DNA from: an uncultured Oscillospiraceae bacterium
GTDB lineage: Bacteria > Bacillota > Clostridia > Oscillospirales > Oscillospiraceae
Reading direction: 5' to 3'
NCBI GenBank assembly: GCA_900763965.1
Contig: CAAFMG010000032.1
Span: 1-12,480, forward strand
Length of the DNA: 12,480 nt
Shown here one piece after another: positions 6,554 to 12,480 of this stretch (position 1 is the first letter of the stretch; each line of letters starts with the position of its first letter). Made by a program: the position numbers and the translations under genes. The notes under the pieces are model-generated. The model searched no databases and was not told the origin of the DNA. It saw only the letters and a list, made by a program, of their open reading frames with translations.

Positions 6554-7774
6554 TTACCCTTCCTCCGGCTCCGGGGGCAGGAAGAAATCCGGCCCCTTCC
6601 GCTGAAACAGCAGCAAAGATACCCCCAGCAGCAAATCGGCATGGGCTGCCGGTTCATCTAAGGGAAGGCAAAAATCCTCCTGCATCCTCTGGATCCGGTA
6701 CAGCACCGTATTACGGTGGGTAAACAGCACATCGCAGGTCTTTTTCAGAGAACGGCCGCAGCACAGGTAGGTATACAGCGTTTCGCAGTACTGGGTCTCC
6801 TTCTGCCGATCGTGGTCTGCCAGAGTGCGCAGCTCCCGGGCCACCAGGTCACTGCGGCCCTCCAGATTTTTCAGCAGCAGGGCCGTGCGCATCCGATCCA
6901 CCCGGCACACCCTTCCGCCGTGAAATCCCTCGTCCAGCATCAGCTCCAGGGCCTCATGGGCAGTGCGGTAGTGGCTCGGCAGGCTCCAAAGCCGATCCAG
7001 CCCCTCCGACACTGCCACCTTCAGCCGAAATTCCTCTGCCAGGGCAGCAAAATCCCCGGTGCGCTCCCTCCCATAGAGGAAAAACAGCACATCTCCATGA
7101 TATAAGAAAGAATGGGAGTTGGGGAACCGGGCATCCAGCGCATCCTTTAAATGCCGTTGACCGGGGTGCAATTCACGATAAGCCGTCAGATCCGCCAGGG
7201 CAAAGCCTGTGGGATGCAGATCCGCCAGATAGGTTCCGGCGGTCTGAAGGCGGAAATAAGCCTCCGAAGAAAAGCCCCCATCCAGCAGGTGTATGAGAAT
7301 GTCCTCCGCCGTTTCAAATAACTGATCCTGGCAGCTGGTTTCAATGTAGAGCTGCTTGGCCAAGACCCGCTGAACGATATCAAAAATCTCCTCCCGAATC
7401 CCGGGAAGGCTGCCGTCGGTATCTCCGCAGATCAGATAGCCCAGGCGAATGCCGCCGCTGATCAGAGCCGCCACCCGCCAGAGTAGAGGGCTTCCCTCCC
7501 ACCGGGTGTAGTCTGCACCCCCCGCCGCCAAATTGGGGCTGTGGCTGATGGAGGCACCCACCTCATAAGAGACCTGCTGCTGCCGGACGGCATCCTGAAA
7601 TACCGGGTCAGAAAAGCCCAAAGGCCAATAGTGCGCCGCCACATGGAAGGCATCATCCAGCACAAGAATGGGACAATTCAGCAAGCCGCCTGCCTCAGCA
7701 GTCAGTTCCCCCAGATCATTCCGGTCAAAAAACGCCGCCAGCAGGGCATCCGTCTCCCGTTTTGGCTGTGTCAT
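6554..7774 (-). CDS. PucR/CdaR-family helix-turn-helix regulator
   Basis: A 406-residue cytoplasmic regulator. The C-terminal helix-turn-helix (about residues 340-372, containing SLKKTCDVLFTHRNTVLYRI) is the typical PucR C-terminal (HTH_30) domain: a run of hydrophobic and Lys residues followed by the HRNTVLYRI signature helix. The middle part (about 150-320) resembles the GGDEF-like domain of CdaR regulators, and the N-terminal 140 residues look like a ligand-sensing domain. Relatives control purine, sugar-diacid or amino-acid catabolism; no such pathway lies beside it, so its regulon is unknown. AAGGAGG is seven bases before the ATG. A dyad in its leader suggests autoregulation. The divergent neighbour is hsp20; whether it is a target is open. 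Confidence 0.88.
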   Translation of the reverse strand: MTQPKRETDALLAAFFDRNDLGELTAEAGGLLNCPILVLDDAFHVAAHYWPLGFSDPVFQDAVRQQQVSYEVGASISHSPNLAAGGADYTRWEGSPLLWRVAALISGGIRLGYLICGDTDGSLPGIREEIFDIVQRVLAKQLYIETSCQDQLFETAEDILIHLLDGGFSSEAYFRLQTAGTYLADLHPTGFALADLTAYRELHPGQRHLKDALDARFPNSHSFLYHGDVLFFLYGRERTGDFAALAEEFRLKVAVSEGLDRLWSLPSHYRTAHEALELMLDEGFHGGRVCRVDRMRTALLLKNLEGRSDLVARELRTLADHDRQKETQYCETLYTYLCCGRSLKKTCDVLFTHRNTVLYRIQRMQEDFCLPLDEPAAHADLLLGVSLLLFQRKGPDFFLPPEPEEG

Positions 7775-7791
7775 AACTGCGCCTCCTTCTC

Positions 7792-7812
7792 ATTTGTGCT
7801 GACAGCACAAAT
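7792..7812. promoter_or_regulatory. Perfect 10-1-10 dyad in the regulator's leader
   Basis: ATTTGTGCTG (7792-7801) and its exact inverse (7803-7812) flank one A. It lies between the predicted start site (about 7818) and the ribosome binding site of the PucR-type gene. With a single central base it cannot form a tight hairpin without losing pairs, so it looks more like a protein-binding operator than a terminator. Confidence 0.7.
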
Positions 7813-7824
7813 CCTTTTTTATTT

Positions 7825-7853
7825 ATTATACTCCCATACCCTTTCCAACGCAA
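7825..7853 (-). promoter_or_regulatory. Promoter of the PucR-type regulator gene
   Basis: On the minus strand, TTGCGT (7848-7853) and TATAAT (7825-7830) are 17 bases apart, about 50 bases upstream of the ATG. Confidence 0.65.
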
Positions 7854-7973
7854 GGAAAAAGCGGTAAAATGCAATCAGAAAAAAGAAAGGAGCATGACAG
7901 ACACCCGGAAAGAAAGCAAAGTTGATCCAATTCAGTAAGAAAAAATATCTCAATAATAATGGAGGAATGACTT

Positions 7974-8420
7974 ATGCTGCCTGCAATCTATGGTGAAAAC
8001 ATGTTTGATGATTTCTTTGGTACCGATTTTGGTAATGACTTCTTTGGTGCAAGGAACCCCCTGTTCGGTAAGAACGGCCGGAACCTGATGAAGACGGACA
8101 TTCGGGAGACGGATGACGCAAAGGCTTACCGCCTGGCCGTGGATCTGCCCGGCTTCAAGAAGGATGAGATCCAGCTGGATGTTAAGGACGGTTATCTGAC
8201 CATCCGTGCCGAGAAGGGTCTTGACAAGGATGCAGAGGATAAGAAGGGCCGTGTCCTTCGCCAGGAGCGCTACGCTGGCGTTTGTTCCCGTAGCTTCTAT
8301 GTTGGCGATGTACGCCCTGAGGATATCAAGGCCAAGTATGAAGACGGTGTCCTGACCGTCCTGGTGCCCAAGGAAGAGGTTCGCAAGAGCCCCGCAAGCA
8401 CCGCCATTGCCATTGAATAA
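7974..8420 (+). CDS. Small heat-shock protein, Hsp20/alpha-crystallin family
   Basis: This 148-residue ATP-independent holdase binds unfolding proteins in the cytoplasm and forms oligomers. The alpha-crystallin domain covers about residues 39-133, with the typical DLPGF-KKDEI start (57-66) and the GVLTV motif (125-129). The C-terminal I-x-I motif needed for oligomer assembly is present as IAI (145-147). The N-terminal arm is short and rich in Phe, Asp and Gly (FDDFFGTDFGNDFFG), as in clostridial Hsp18-like proteins. GGAGGA lies seven bases before the ATG. The gene appears monocistronic, with a terminator 33 bases downstream. No CIRCE or CtsR box was seen upstream; a weak promoter, TTGATC (7922-7927) with TATCTC (7946-7951), is possible. 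Confidence 0.96.
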   Translation: MLPAIYGENMFDDFFGTDFGNDFFGARNPLFGKNGRNLMKTDIRETDDAKAYRLAVDLPGFKKDEIQLDVKDGYLTIRAEKGLDKDAEDKKGRVLRQERYAGVCSRSFYVGDVRPEDIKAKYEDGVLTVLVPKEEVRKSPASTAIAIE

Positions 8421-8452
8421 ACCAACGCTGTGAAAACAGCCAAAAAAAGCCG

Positions 8453-8490
8453 AAGCACCGGCCAGCCCGAAAGGGTTGGCCGGTGCTTTT
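8453..8490 (+). terminator. Rho-independent terminator after hsp20
   Basis: A 16-pair GC-rich stem (8453-8468 with 8473-8488, one G-U pair) closed by a GAAA tetraloop and followed by TTTT (8487-8490). Confidence 0.93.
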
Positions 8491-8684
8491 ATGATAGATA
8501 TGATCGTCTTGCTTAAACCGAGCCCACAAAAGGCATCGGCCGCCATATTGTTCCATCTAATAGTATAACCGTTGTGACAGTTATAAGGTCAAAAATTTCT
8601 AATTTTTCTCACAAAAACAACCACAGTTCGTCCCGCATATTTGGATAGATAAAACAAATCCCCCTTTTCCCTCCCCCGATCCCG

Positions 8685-8714
8685 CAAAAAACCTTTCACC
8701 GATAGAAAGGTTTT
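8685..8714 (-). terminator. Candidate minus-strand terminator inside the non-coding gap
   Basis: AAAACCTTTC (8688-8697) pairs perfectly with 8705-8714 around a seven-base loop. On the minus strand the stem is followed by TTTTTT (complement of 8686-8691, overlapping the stem end) and then GCGG. No annotated minus-strand gene would end here, so it may close an unannotated transcript. Confidence 0.5.
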
Positions 8715-8764
8715 GCAGCGCTTTAGGAGATTCCTCCCGTCCTCATAACAGTAAAAACGCAAGT

Positions 8765-8837
8765 ACACACAAGTTCTGGAAGCACCACGAAGACCTTCGC
8801 CGCTATGCAGTCTCCCGCCGTGTGTCGAAAACTGCAT
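8765..8837. ncRNA. Possible pseudoknotted RNA segment
   Basis: ATGCAGT (8805-8811) can pair with ACTGCAT (8831-8837). The loop contains GTGTGT (8820-8825), which can pair with upstream ACACAC (8765-8770), giving a possible H-type pseudoknot. A small hairpin, CGAAG/CTTCG (8788-8799), lies between. It sits just before the plus-strand terminator at 8873. Strand and function are unproven. Confidence 0.25.
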
Positions 8838-8872
8838 CTACACAATTCAAATTGGTACATCCTGCTCAAAGC

Positions 8873-8909
8873 GCCCCTGCCGTTATTCTTTCTTCGGCAG
8901 GGGCTTTTT
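8873..8909 (+). terminator. Rho-independent terminator upstream of the PTS operon
   Basis: GCCCCTGCCG (8873-8882) pairs perfectly with 8895-8904 around a 12-base loop, followed by TTTTT (8905-8909). It lies 380 bases after the hsp20 terminator and 205 bases before the PTS promoter, so it probably ends a transcript of its own. Confidence 0.85.
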
Positions 8910-9113
8910 CGGTGACCGCTTCCTTCCCGGCTCTGGGAAAGCCCAAGAATTGCCTGATCTTTCCCAGAAACAGCACGATCCGGCAGTAAAAAGTATCTTG
9001 TGATAAAAAGGATCATTTATCCTATTTTGCTCTGTATGACCGTCAAAATAGACAAATTTACACCATTAAAACTAGTCACTCTGCCAAAATATCCTGTCGA
9101 ATTCAACCGTATA

Positions 9114-9142
9114 TTGACAATCTATGAACGAAGGCGTATTCT
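9114..9142 (+). promoter_or_regulatory. SigA-type promoter of the PTS operon
   Basis: TTGACA (9114-9119) and TATTCT (9137-9142) are 17 bases apart. Transcription would begin near 9149, leaving an AT-rich leader of about 80 bases with a small hairpin, TGATA-TAT-TATCA (9191-9203). No cre-like catabolite site was found around it. Confidence 0.75.
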
Positions 9143-9227
9143 ATTAGATATATGGTCTATCAATATATGAATATCGTCTCTGACAAGAAATGATATATTA
9201 TCAAAACAGGAAAGGAACGAGTATACT

Positions 9228-9713
9228 ATGGGTTTTTTTGATAAATTGTTCGGCAAGAAGCTGGAGGAAATTTATGCGCCTGTGGCCGGTAAGGCTGTGG
9301 CGATCACCGAAGTACCCGACCCCACCTTTGCAGAAGGTTTGCTGGGCAATGGCATTGCCATCGAGCCCACCGACGGCAAGGTCTACGCTCCTTGTAATGC
9401 AACCGTTGATATGATGTTTGAGACCGGCCACGCTGTCAGCCTGGTCAGCGAGTCCGGTGCTGAGATCCTGATCCACGTTGGTCTGGAAACTGTCAGTCTG
9501 GAAGGCAAGCCCTTTACCGTTCATGTGCACAACGGCGATAAGGTCACCAAGGGCCAGCTGATGCTGGAGGTAGATCTGGAAGCCGTTAAGGCTGCCGGTC
9601 TTCCCACCATTACCCCTGTCCTGATCTGCAACACCGATGCCTACCCCACCTTCAAGACCCACGTGGGCAAGGACGTTACCAACGATGATGTCGTCCTCGA
9701 GCTGGGCAAGTAA
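9228..9713 (+). CDS. crr: PTS glucose-family EIIA component (Crr-like)
   Basis: This 161-residue soluble protein accepts phosphate from HPr and passes it to an EIIB domain. The two active-site His are His68 (ETGHAV) and His83 (EILIHVGLETV), spaced 15 residues apart as in E. coli EIIA-Glc (75 and 90); His83 would be the phosphorylated one. The APVAGKAV start and the PFTVHVHNGDKVTKGQ turn are typical of the family. It stands alone rather than fused to EIIC, and is the first gene of an operon with Enzyme I, HPr and an EIIC. AAAGGA lies 11 bases before the ATG, a slightly long spacing. The gap to Enzyme I is only ten bases. Confidence 0.95.
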   Translation: MGFFDKLFGKKLEEIYAPVAGKAVAITEVPDPTFAEGLLGNGIAIEPTDGKVYAPCNATVDMMFETGHAVSLVSESGAEILIHVGLETVSLEGKPFTVHVHNGDKVTKGQLMLEVDLEAVKAAGLPTITPVLICNTDAYPTFKTHVGKDVTNDDVVLELGK

Positions 9714-9723
9714 GGAGCAGAAT

Positions 9724-11337
9724 ATGAAAACTGGTATTGGTCTGCCTGTATTCCCCGGCGTGTCCATCGGACCGGCCGTGGTTTACCGCAAGTCTGAGCG
9801 CTGTGTGCCCGTTTCCTCCGGCGATCCCGCCGCTGAGCAGGCAAAGTTCAATGAAGCTGTTGCCACTGCCCGGGAGCAGCTGGGTGCCTTGTATGAAAAG
9901 GCCAAGATCGAACTGGGCGAAGAAAAGGCCGCCATTGTAGAAGTGCAGATGCTGATGCTGGACGACCTGGATTACCTGGAAGGGGTGGCTGCTGCCATTG
10001 AAGGGGGCGCAGCTGCTGCCGATGCCGCCCTGGACACCGGTGAGGAATTCGCCGCTGTGTTCGCCGCTATGGACGACGAGTACATGAATGCCCGCTCTGC
10101 GGATATCCGGGATATGTCCCATCGGATCTATGATATTCTGTGCGGCAACACCGGCTTCCAGCTGCCTGAGGGCAAGTTTTTGCTGGTAGCCGAGGATCTG
10201 GCTCCCTCTGAGACCATTCAGCTGCCCAGAGAGCGGATCCTGGGGTTTGTGACCCAGCAGGGTTCCTCCTCCAGCCACACCGCCATTCTGGCAAGAACTC
10301 TGAACATTCCTTCTCTGGTTCAGTCGGATATCGCCCTGGAGGATGCAGAAAACTGCACCATTCTGGCCGTTGACGGCTTTACCGGCAACTGGTACATTGA
10401 CCCCGATGACAAGACCATGGCTGTGCTGAAGGCCAAGCAGGCGGAGGCCGCTGCCGACCGTGCCGCTCTGGAAGCCTACCGTGGCAAGGAAAGCATTACC
10501 AAATCCGGCAAGAAGATCATCCTGGCTGCCAACATCGGCTCTCCTGAGGATGCCGAGGCTGCTCTGGCTGCCGACTGCGAAGGCGTTGGCCTGATGCGCA
10601 GCGAGTTCCTGTATCTGGGCCGGGACACCCTGCCCTCTGAGGACGAGCTGTTTGACGCCTACAAAAAGGTTGCGCAGATCATGGGCGACCGCCCTGTGGT
10701 AATCCGCACCCTGGACATCGGCGCAGACAAGCAGGTGGACTACATGGGTCTGGAAAAGGAAGAAAATCCCGCTTTGGGTCTGCGTGGTCTGCGGATCTGC
10801 CTGACCCGGGAGGAGATCTTCCGTCCCCAGCTGCGGGCCATTCTCCGGGCCTCTGCCTATGGCAATCTGCTGGTCATGTTCCCCATGGTGGCATCCGTGT
10901 GGGAGCTGAAGGAAGCCAAGGCTCTGTGCGCCCAGCTGCGCCAGGAGCTGACGGCAGAAGGCATTGAGACCAGGGACGTACCCATCGGTGTGATGGTGGA
11001 AACCCCCGCCGCTGCCGTGCTGGCCCACGAGCTGGCAAAGGAAGCCGCTTTCTTCTCCGTCGGCACCAACGATCTGACCCAGTACACCCTGGCTGTAGAC
11101 CGTCAGAACGCCAATCTGGGCAGGTTCTACGATCCCTATCACCCCGCCCTCATGGCTCTGCTGGCCCACATCGCCAAGTCTGCCAACGAGGCCGGCATCT
11201 GGGCCGGTATCTGCGGCGAACTGGGCGCTGACCCCAAGATGACCGAAAAGTTCATCGAAATGGGCTACAAGGAGCTGTCCATGGCTGCCGGCCGGATCCT
11301 GGAAACCAGAAAGATTGTCTGCCAGTCGGAGCTGTAA
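9724..11337 (+). CDS. ptsI: Phosphoenolpyruvate-protein phosphotransferase (PTS Enzyme I)
   Basis: This 537-residue cytoplasmic enzyme transfers phosphate from PEP to HPr. The N-terminal part contains the HPr-binding helices (about 25-140) and the phosphohistidine site, GSSSSHTAILAR with His185 (codon 10276-10278). The C-terminal PEP-binding barrel shows LMRSEFLY, LDIGADK, SVGTNDLTQYT and the acid Cys497 in ICGELG. Two oddities: the usual GGRTSH before the active His is GSSSSH, and the protein stops right after the conserved barrel, lacking the C-terminal helix of about 30 residues found in the B. subtilis enzyme. AAGGAG is six bases before the chosen ATG; an upstream in-frame ATG at 9637 lies inside the EIIA gene and was rejected. 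Confidence 0.96.
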   Translation: MKTGIGLPVFPGVSIGPAVVYRKSERCVPVSSGDPAAEQAKFNEAVATAREQLGALYEKAKIELGEEKAAIVEVQMLMLDDLDYLEGVAAAIEGGAAAADAALDTGEEFAAVFAAMDDEYMNARSADIRDMSHRIYDILCGNTGFQLPEGKFLLVAEDLAPSETIQLPRERILGFVTQQGSSSSHTAILARTLNIPSLVQSDIALEDAENCTILAVDGFTGNWYIDPDDKTMAVLKAKQAEAAADRAALEAYRGKESITKSGKKIILAANIGSPEDAEAALAADCEGVGLMRSEFLYLGRDTLPSEDELFDAYKKVAQIMGDRPVVIRTLDIGADKQVDYMGLEKEENPALGLRGLRICLTREEIFRPQLRAILRASAYGNLLVMFPMVASVWELKEAKALCAQLRQELTAEGIETRDVPIGVMVETPAAAVLAHELAKEAAFFSVGTNDLTQYTLAVDRQNANLGRFYDPYHPALMALLAHIAKSANEAGIWAGICGELGADPKMTEKFIEMGYKELSMAAGRILETRKIVCQSEL

Positions 11338-11379
11338 GGCTGCAACATCATTGAAAAGCACGAAAGTGAGGAAATAACA

Positions 11380-11637
11380 ATGAAAGAATTCAAGCATGTG
11401 ATCACTGACCCCATGGGTATGCACGCTCGTCCCGCCGGTATGCTGGTGAAGGCCGTTGCTCCCTTTGCTTCCAAAATCACCATCACCGCTCCCACCGGCA
11501 CCGCCGATGCCCGCCGCCTGATGGCTCTGATGAAGCTGGCTGCCAAGCAGGGCATGGAGCTGACCGTTACCGTTGAGGGCGCTGACGAAGAGAAGGCCGC
11601 CGCGGAACTGAAGGCCTTCCTGGAAGCCAACCTGTAA
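11380..11637 (+). CDS. ptsH: HPr phosphocarrier protein lacking the regulatory Ser46
   Basis: An 85-residue HPr with the normal length and fold pattern. His15 in MHARPAG is the phosphate-carrying residue that takes phosphate from Enzyme I and gives it to EIIA. At the position where Gram-positive HPrs carry Lys45-Ser46 it has Arg45-Arg46 (codon 46 is CGC, 11515-11517), followed by LMALMKL. HPr kinase therefore has no Ser46 to phosphorylate, and this copy should not serve CcpA-type catabolite repression. Another HPr elsewhere in the genome could fill that role. AGTGAGGA precedes the ATG by about eight bases. The gene lies 42 bases after ptsI, the reverse of the usual ptsH-ptsI order. Confidence 0.95.
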   Translation: MKEFKHVITDPMGMHARPAGMLVKAVAPFASKITITAPTGTADARRLMALMKLAAKQGMELTVTVEGADEEKAAAELKAFLEANL

Positions 11638-11653
11638 TTTCACACATATCCCC

Positions 11654-11736
11654 GCAGGCGGCCAAGCCCGCCTGCCCCCGGGAGATTCTTCTCCCAGCCA
11701 CAATTTGGGCCACTTGACCGCTGTGGGCCGGCGGTC
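11654..11736 (+). repeat. Hairpin cluster between ptsH and the EIIC gene
   Basis: Three stems follow one another: 11654-11661 with 11668-11675 (8 bp), 11680-11685 with 11690-11695 (6 bp, loop TTCT), and 11716-11721 with 11731-11736 (6 bp). None is followed by a T run, so they are not clear terminators. They may stabilise or process the upstream mRNA and so set a different level for the permease. Confidence 0.55.
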
Positions 11737-11774
11737 CTGATATACGGCAAAGAGTATTAAGGAGGAATAATTCT

Positions 11775-12480
11775 ATGATGAGATATCTTCAGAAGCTCGG
11801 TAAGGCTCTGTTCCTTCCCGTTGCTATCCTGCCCATCTGCGGTATTCTGATGGGTCTGGGCTACGCCATTGCTCCTGGTGTTATGGGCGTTCCCGATGCA
11901 CCTACTACCGGCGCACTGTATACGATCGGTTTCTTCCTGGTCAAGGCAGGCGGCGCTCTGATCGACAACATGGCTCTGCTGTTCGCCATCGGCGTTGCTG
12001 TTGGCCTGGCTGAAGAGAATGACGGCACTGCCGGCCTGGCCGGTCTGGTCAGCTGGCTGATGATCACCACCCTGCTGTCCGTCGGCGCTGTCAGCGTCAT
12101 TGCTCCCAACATGATCGCCAGCAAGACCAATGAGGTCGCTTTCGCTAAGATCGCTAACCCCTTCATCGGTATCCTGTGCGGCATCATCGGTGCTACCTGC
12201 TACAACAAGTTCAAGAACACCAAGCTGCCCGACGTTCTGGCATTCTTCGGCGGCAAGCGCTCCGTCGCCATTGTGACCGGCCTTGTTTCCATCGTCGTTG
12301 CCGCCATTCTGCTGTTTGTATGGCCCATCGTCTTCGGCGTTCTGGTTGCCATTGGCAACGGCATCAAGGGCATGGGCGTGTTCGGTGTTGGCCTGTATGC
12401 CTTCCTGAACCGTCTGCTGATCCCCACCGGCCTGCATCACGCTCTGAACAACGTGTTCTGGTTCGACACCATCGGCCTGG
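11775..12480 (+). CDS. PTS EIIC permease, glucose/N-acetylglucosamine family (3' end cut by the window)
   Basis: The first 235 residues of an integral membrane permease that carries the sugar through the membrane as it is phosphorylated. Several hydrophobic segments are visible (about 10-33, 50-77, 85-112, 128-142, 162-195). Family motifs include LPDVLAFFGGKRSVAI (151-166) and NRLLIPTGLHHALNNVFWF (212-230), which resembles the NagE branch more than glucose permeases; N-acetylglucosamine is thus the better guess, but specificity is uncertain. An EIIB domain is not seen and may be fused downstream or encoded next. AAGGAGG (11759-11765) supports the ATG at 11775; the ATG directly after it is an alternative. 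It appears to be the fourth gene of the PTS operon. Confidence 0.92.
   Translation, partial: MMRYLQKLGKALFLPVAILPICGILMGLGYAIAPGVMGVPDAPTTGALYTIGFFLVKAGGALIDNMALLFAIGVAVGLAEENDGTAGLAGLVSWLMITTLLSVGAVSVIAPNMIASKTNEVAFAKIANPFIGILCGIIGATCYNKFKNTKLPDVLAFFGGKRSVAIVTGLVSIVVAAILLFVWPIVFGVLVAIGNGIKGMGVFGVGLYAFLNRLLIPTGLHHALNNVFWFDTIGL

Larger units (their letters stand above)
8491..9113. other. Long non-coding region with several possible RNA structures
   Basis: No convincing gene is seen in 620 bases; short frames lack ribosome binding sites and family resemblance. It holds dyads at 8564-8585 (TATAAC/GTTATA), 8591-8607 (7 bp, loop TCT), 8932-8968 (10 bp, 17-base loop) and 9022-9051 (8 bp, 14-base loop), plus the two terminators and the possible pseudoknot listed separately. 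I recognise no tRNA, T-box, 6S, SRP, RNase P or tmRNA signature. Confidence 0.5.

Noticed and set aside
5823..6605. Plus-strand frame opposite the HAD gene
   Set aside because: Antisense shadow running through a terminator; the minus-strand HAD motifs are complete.
7860..7973. CIRCE or CtsR control of hsp20
   Set aside because: No TTAGCACTC-N9-GAGTGCTAA element or AGGTCAAA-type heptads seen.
8589..9016. Small minus-strand frames in the gap before the PTS operon
   Set aside because: They overlap terminator hairpins, have no good ribosome binding site, and read as random Cys/Arg-rich sequence.
9050..9227. cre catabolite site or antiterminator (RAT) in the PTS leader
   Set aside because: No sequence near the TGWAANCG-type cre consensus or a recognisable RAT hairpin overlapping a terminator.
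9676..11703. A 675-codon minus-strand frame opposite ptsI and ptsH
   Set aside because: Shadow of the PTS genes; no domain, no credible start, same His/Gly-rich antisense composition.
1..12480. CRISPR array, tRNA, rRNA, T-box, transposase or integrase
   Set aside because: No regularly spaced direct repeats, no cloverleaf or T-box signature, and no recombinase-like protein found on either strand.

Overview
The window reads as a stretch of a Gram-positive, moderately GC-rich Clostridia chromosome, most like the Oscillospirales (Faecalibacterium/Ruminococcaceae relatives). I infer this from the strong AGGAGG ribosome binding sites, SigA-type promoters, the PTS and MarR-ABC gene types, and intergenic regions full of perfect short-loop hairpins. 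The taxonomy is inference, not a measurement. Ten genes are supported; nine are complete and the last runs off the right edge.

Left part (1-4600): a hairpin-rich non-coding stretch (1-about 330), a strong terminator (373-420), then a minus-strand operon read from 4526 down to 424. It encodes a MarR-family repressor and two half-transporters that form a heterodimeric ABC exporter. One ATP site is canonical and the other is degenerate. A promoter with a palindrome at its start point precedes the MarR gene and is a good candidate for autorepression.

Middle part (4600-7870): a plus-strand TrmH/SpoU RNA 2'-O-methyltransferase gene with a near-consensus promoter; a 370-base gap holding a packed chain of AT-rich hairpins that looks like a small mobile-element relic or structured RNA; then, on the minus strand, a HAD-IB phosphatase-like gene and a PucR/CdaR-type regulator whose leader carries a perfect 10-1-10 dyad.

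Right part (7870-12480): a small heat-shock protein (Hsp20) gene with its own terminator, an 800-base non-coding gap with two opposing terminators and several possible RNA structures, and a PTS operon: EIIA, Enzyme I, HPr and an EIIC permease of the glucose/N-acetylglucosamine family (3' end outside the window). Together these would carry phosphate from PEP through EI, HPr and EIIA to an EIIB (not seen here, possibly fused downstream) and the sugar. The HPr keeps His15 but has Arg where the regulatory Ser46 normally lies, and no cre-like site was seen, so classical HPr-Ser-P/CcpA signalling through this HPr is unlikely.

I found no convincing new defence or mobile system. The best candidates for undescribed biology are the three structured non-coding regions (1-330, 5661-5819, 8491-9110) and the Ser46-less HPr.
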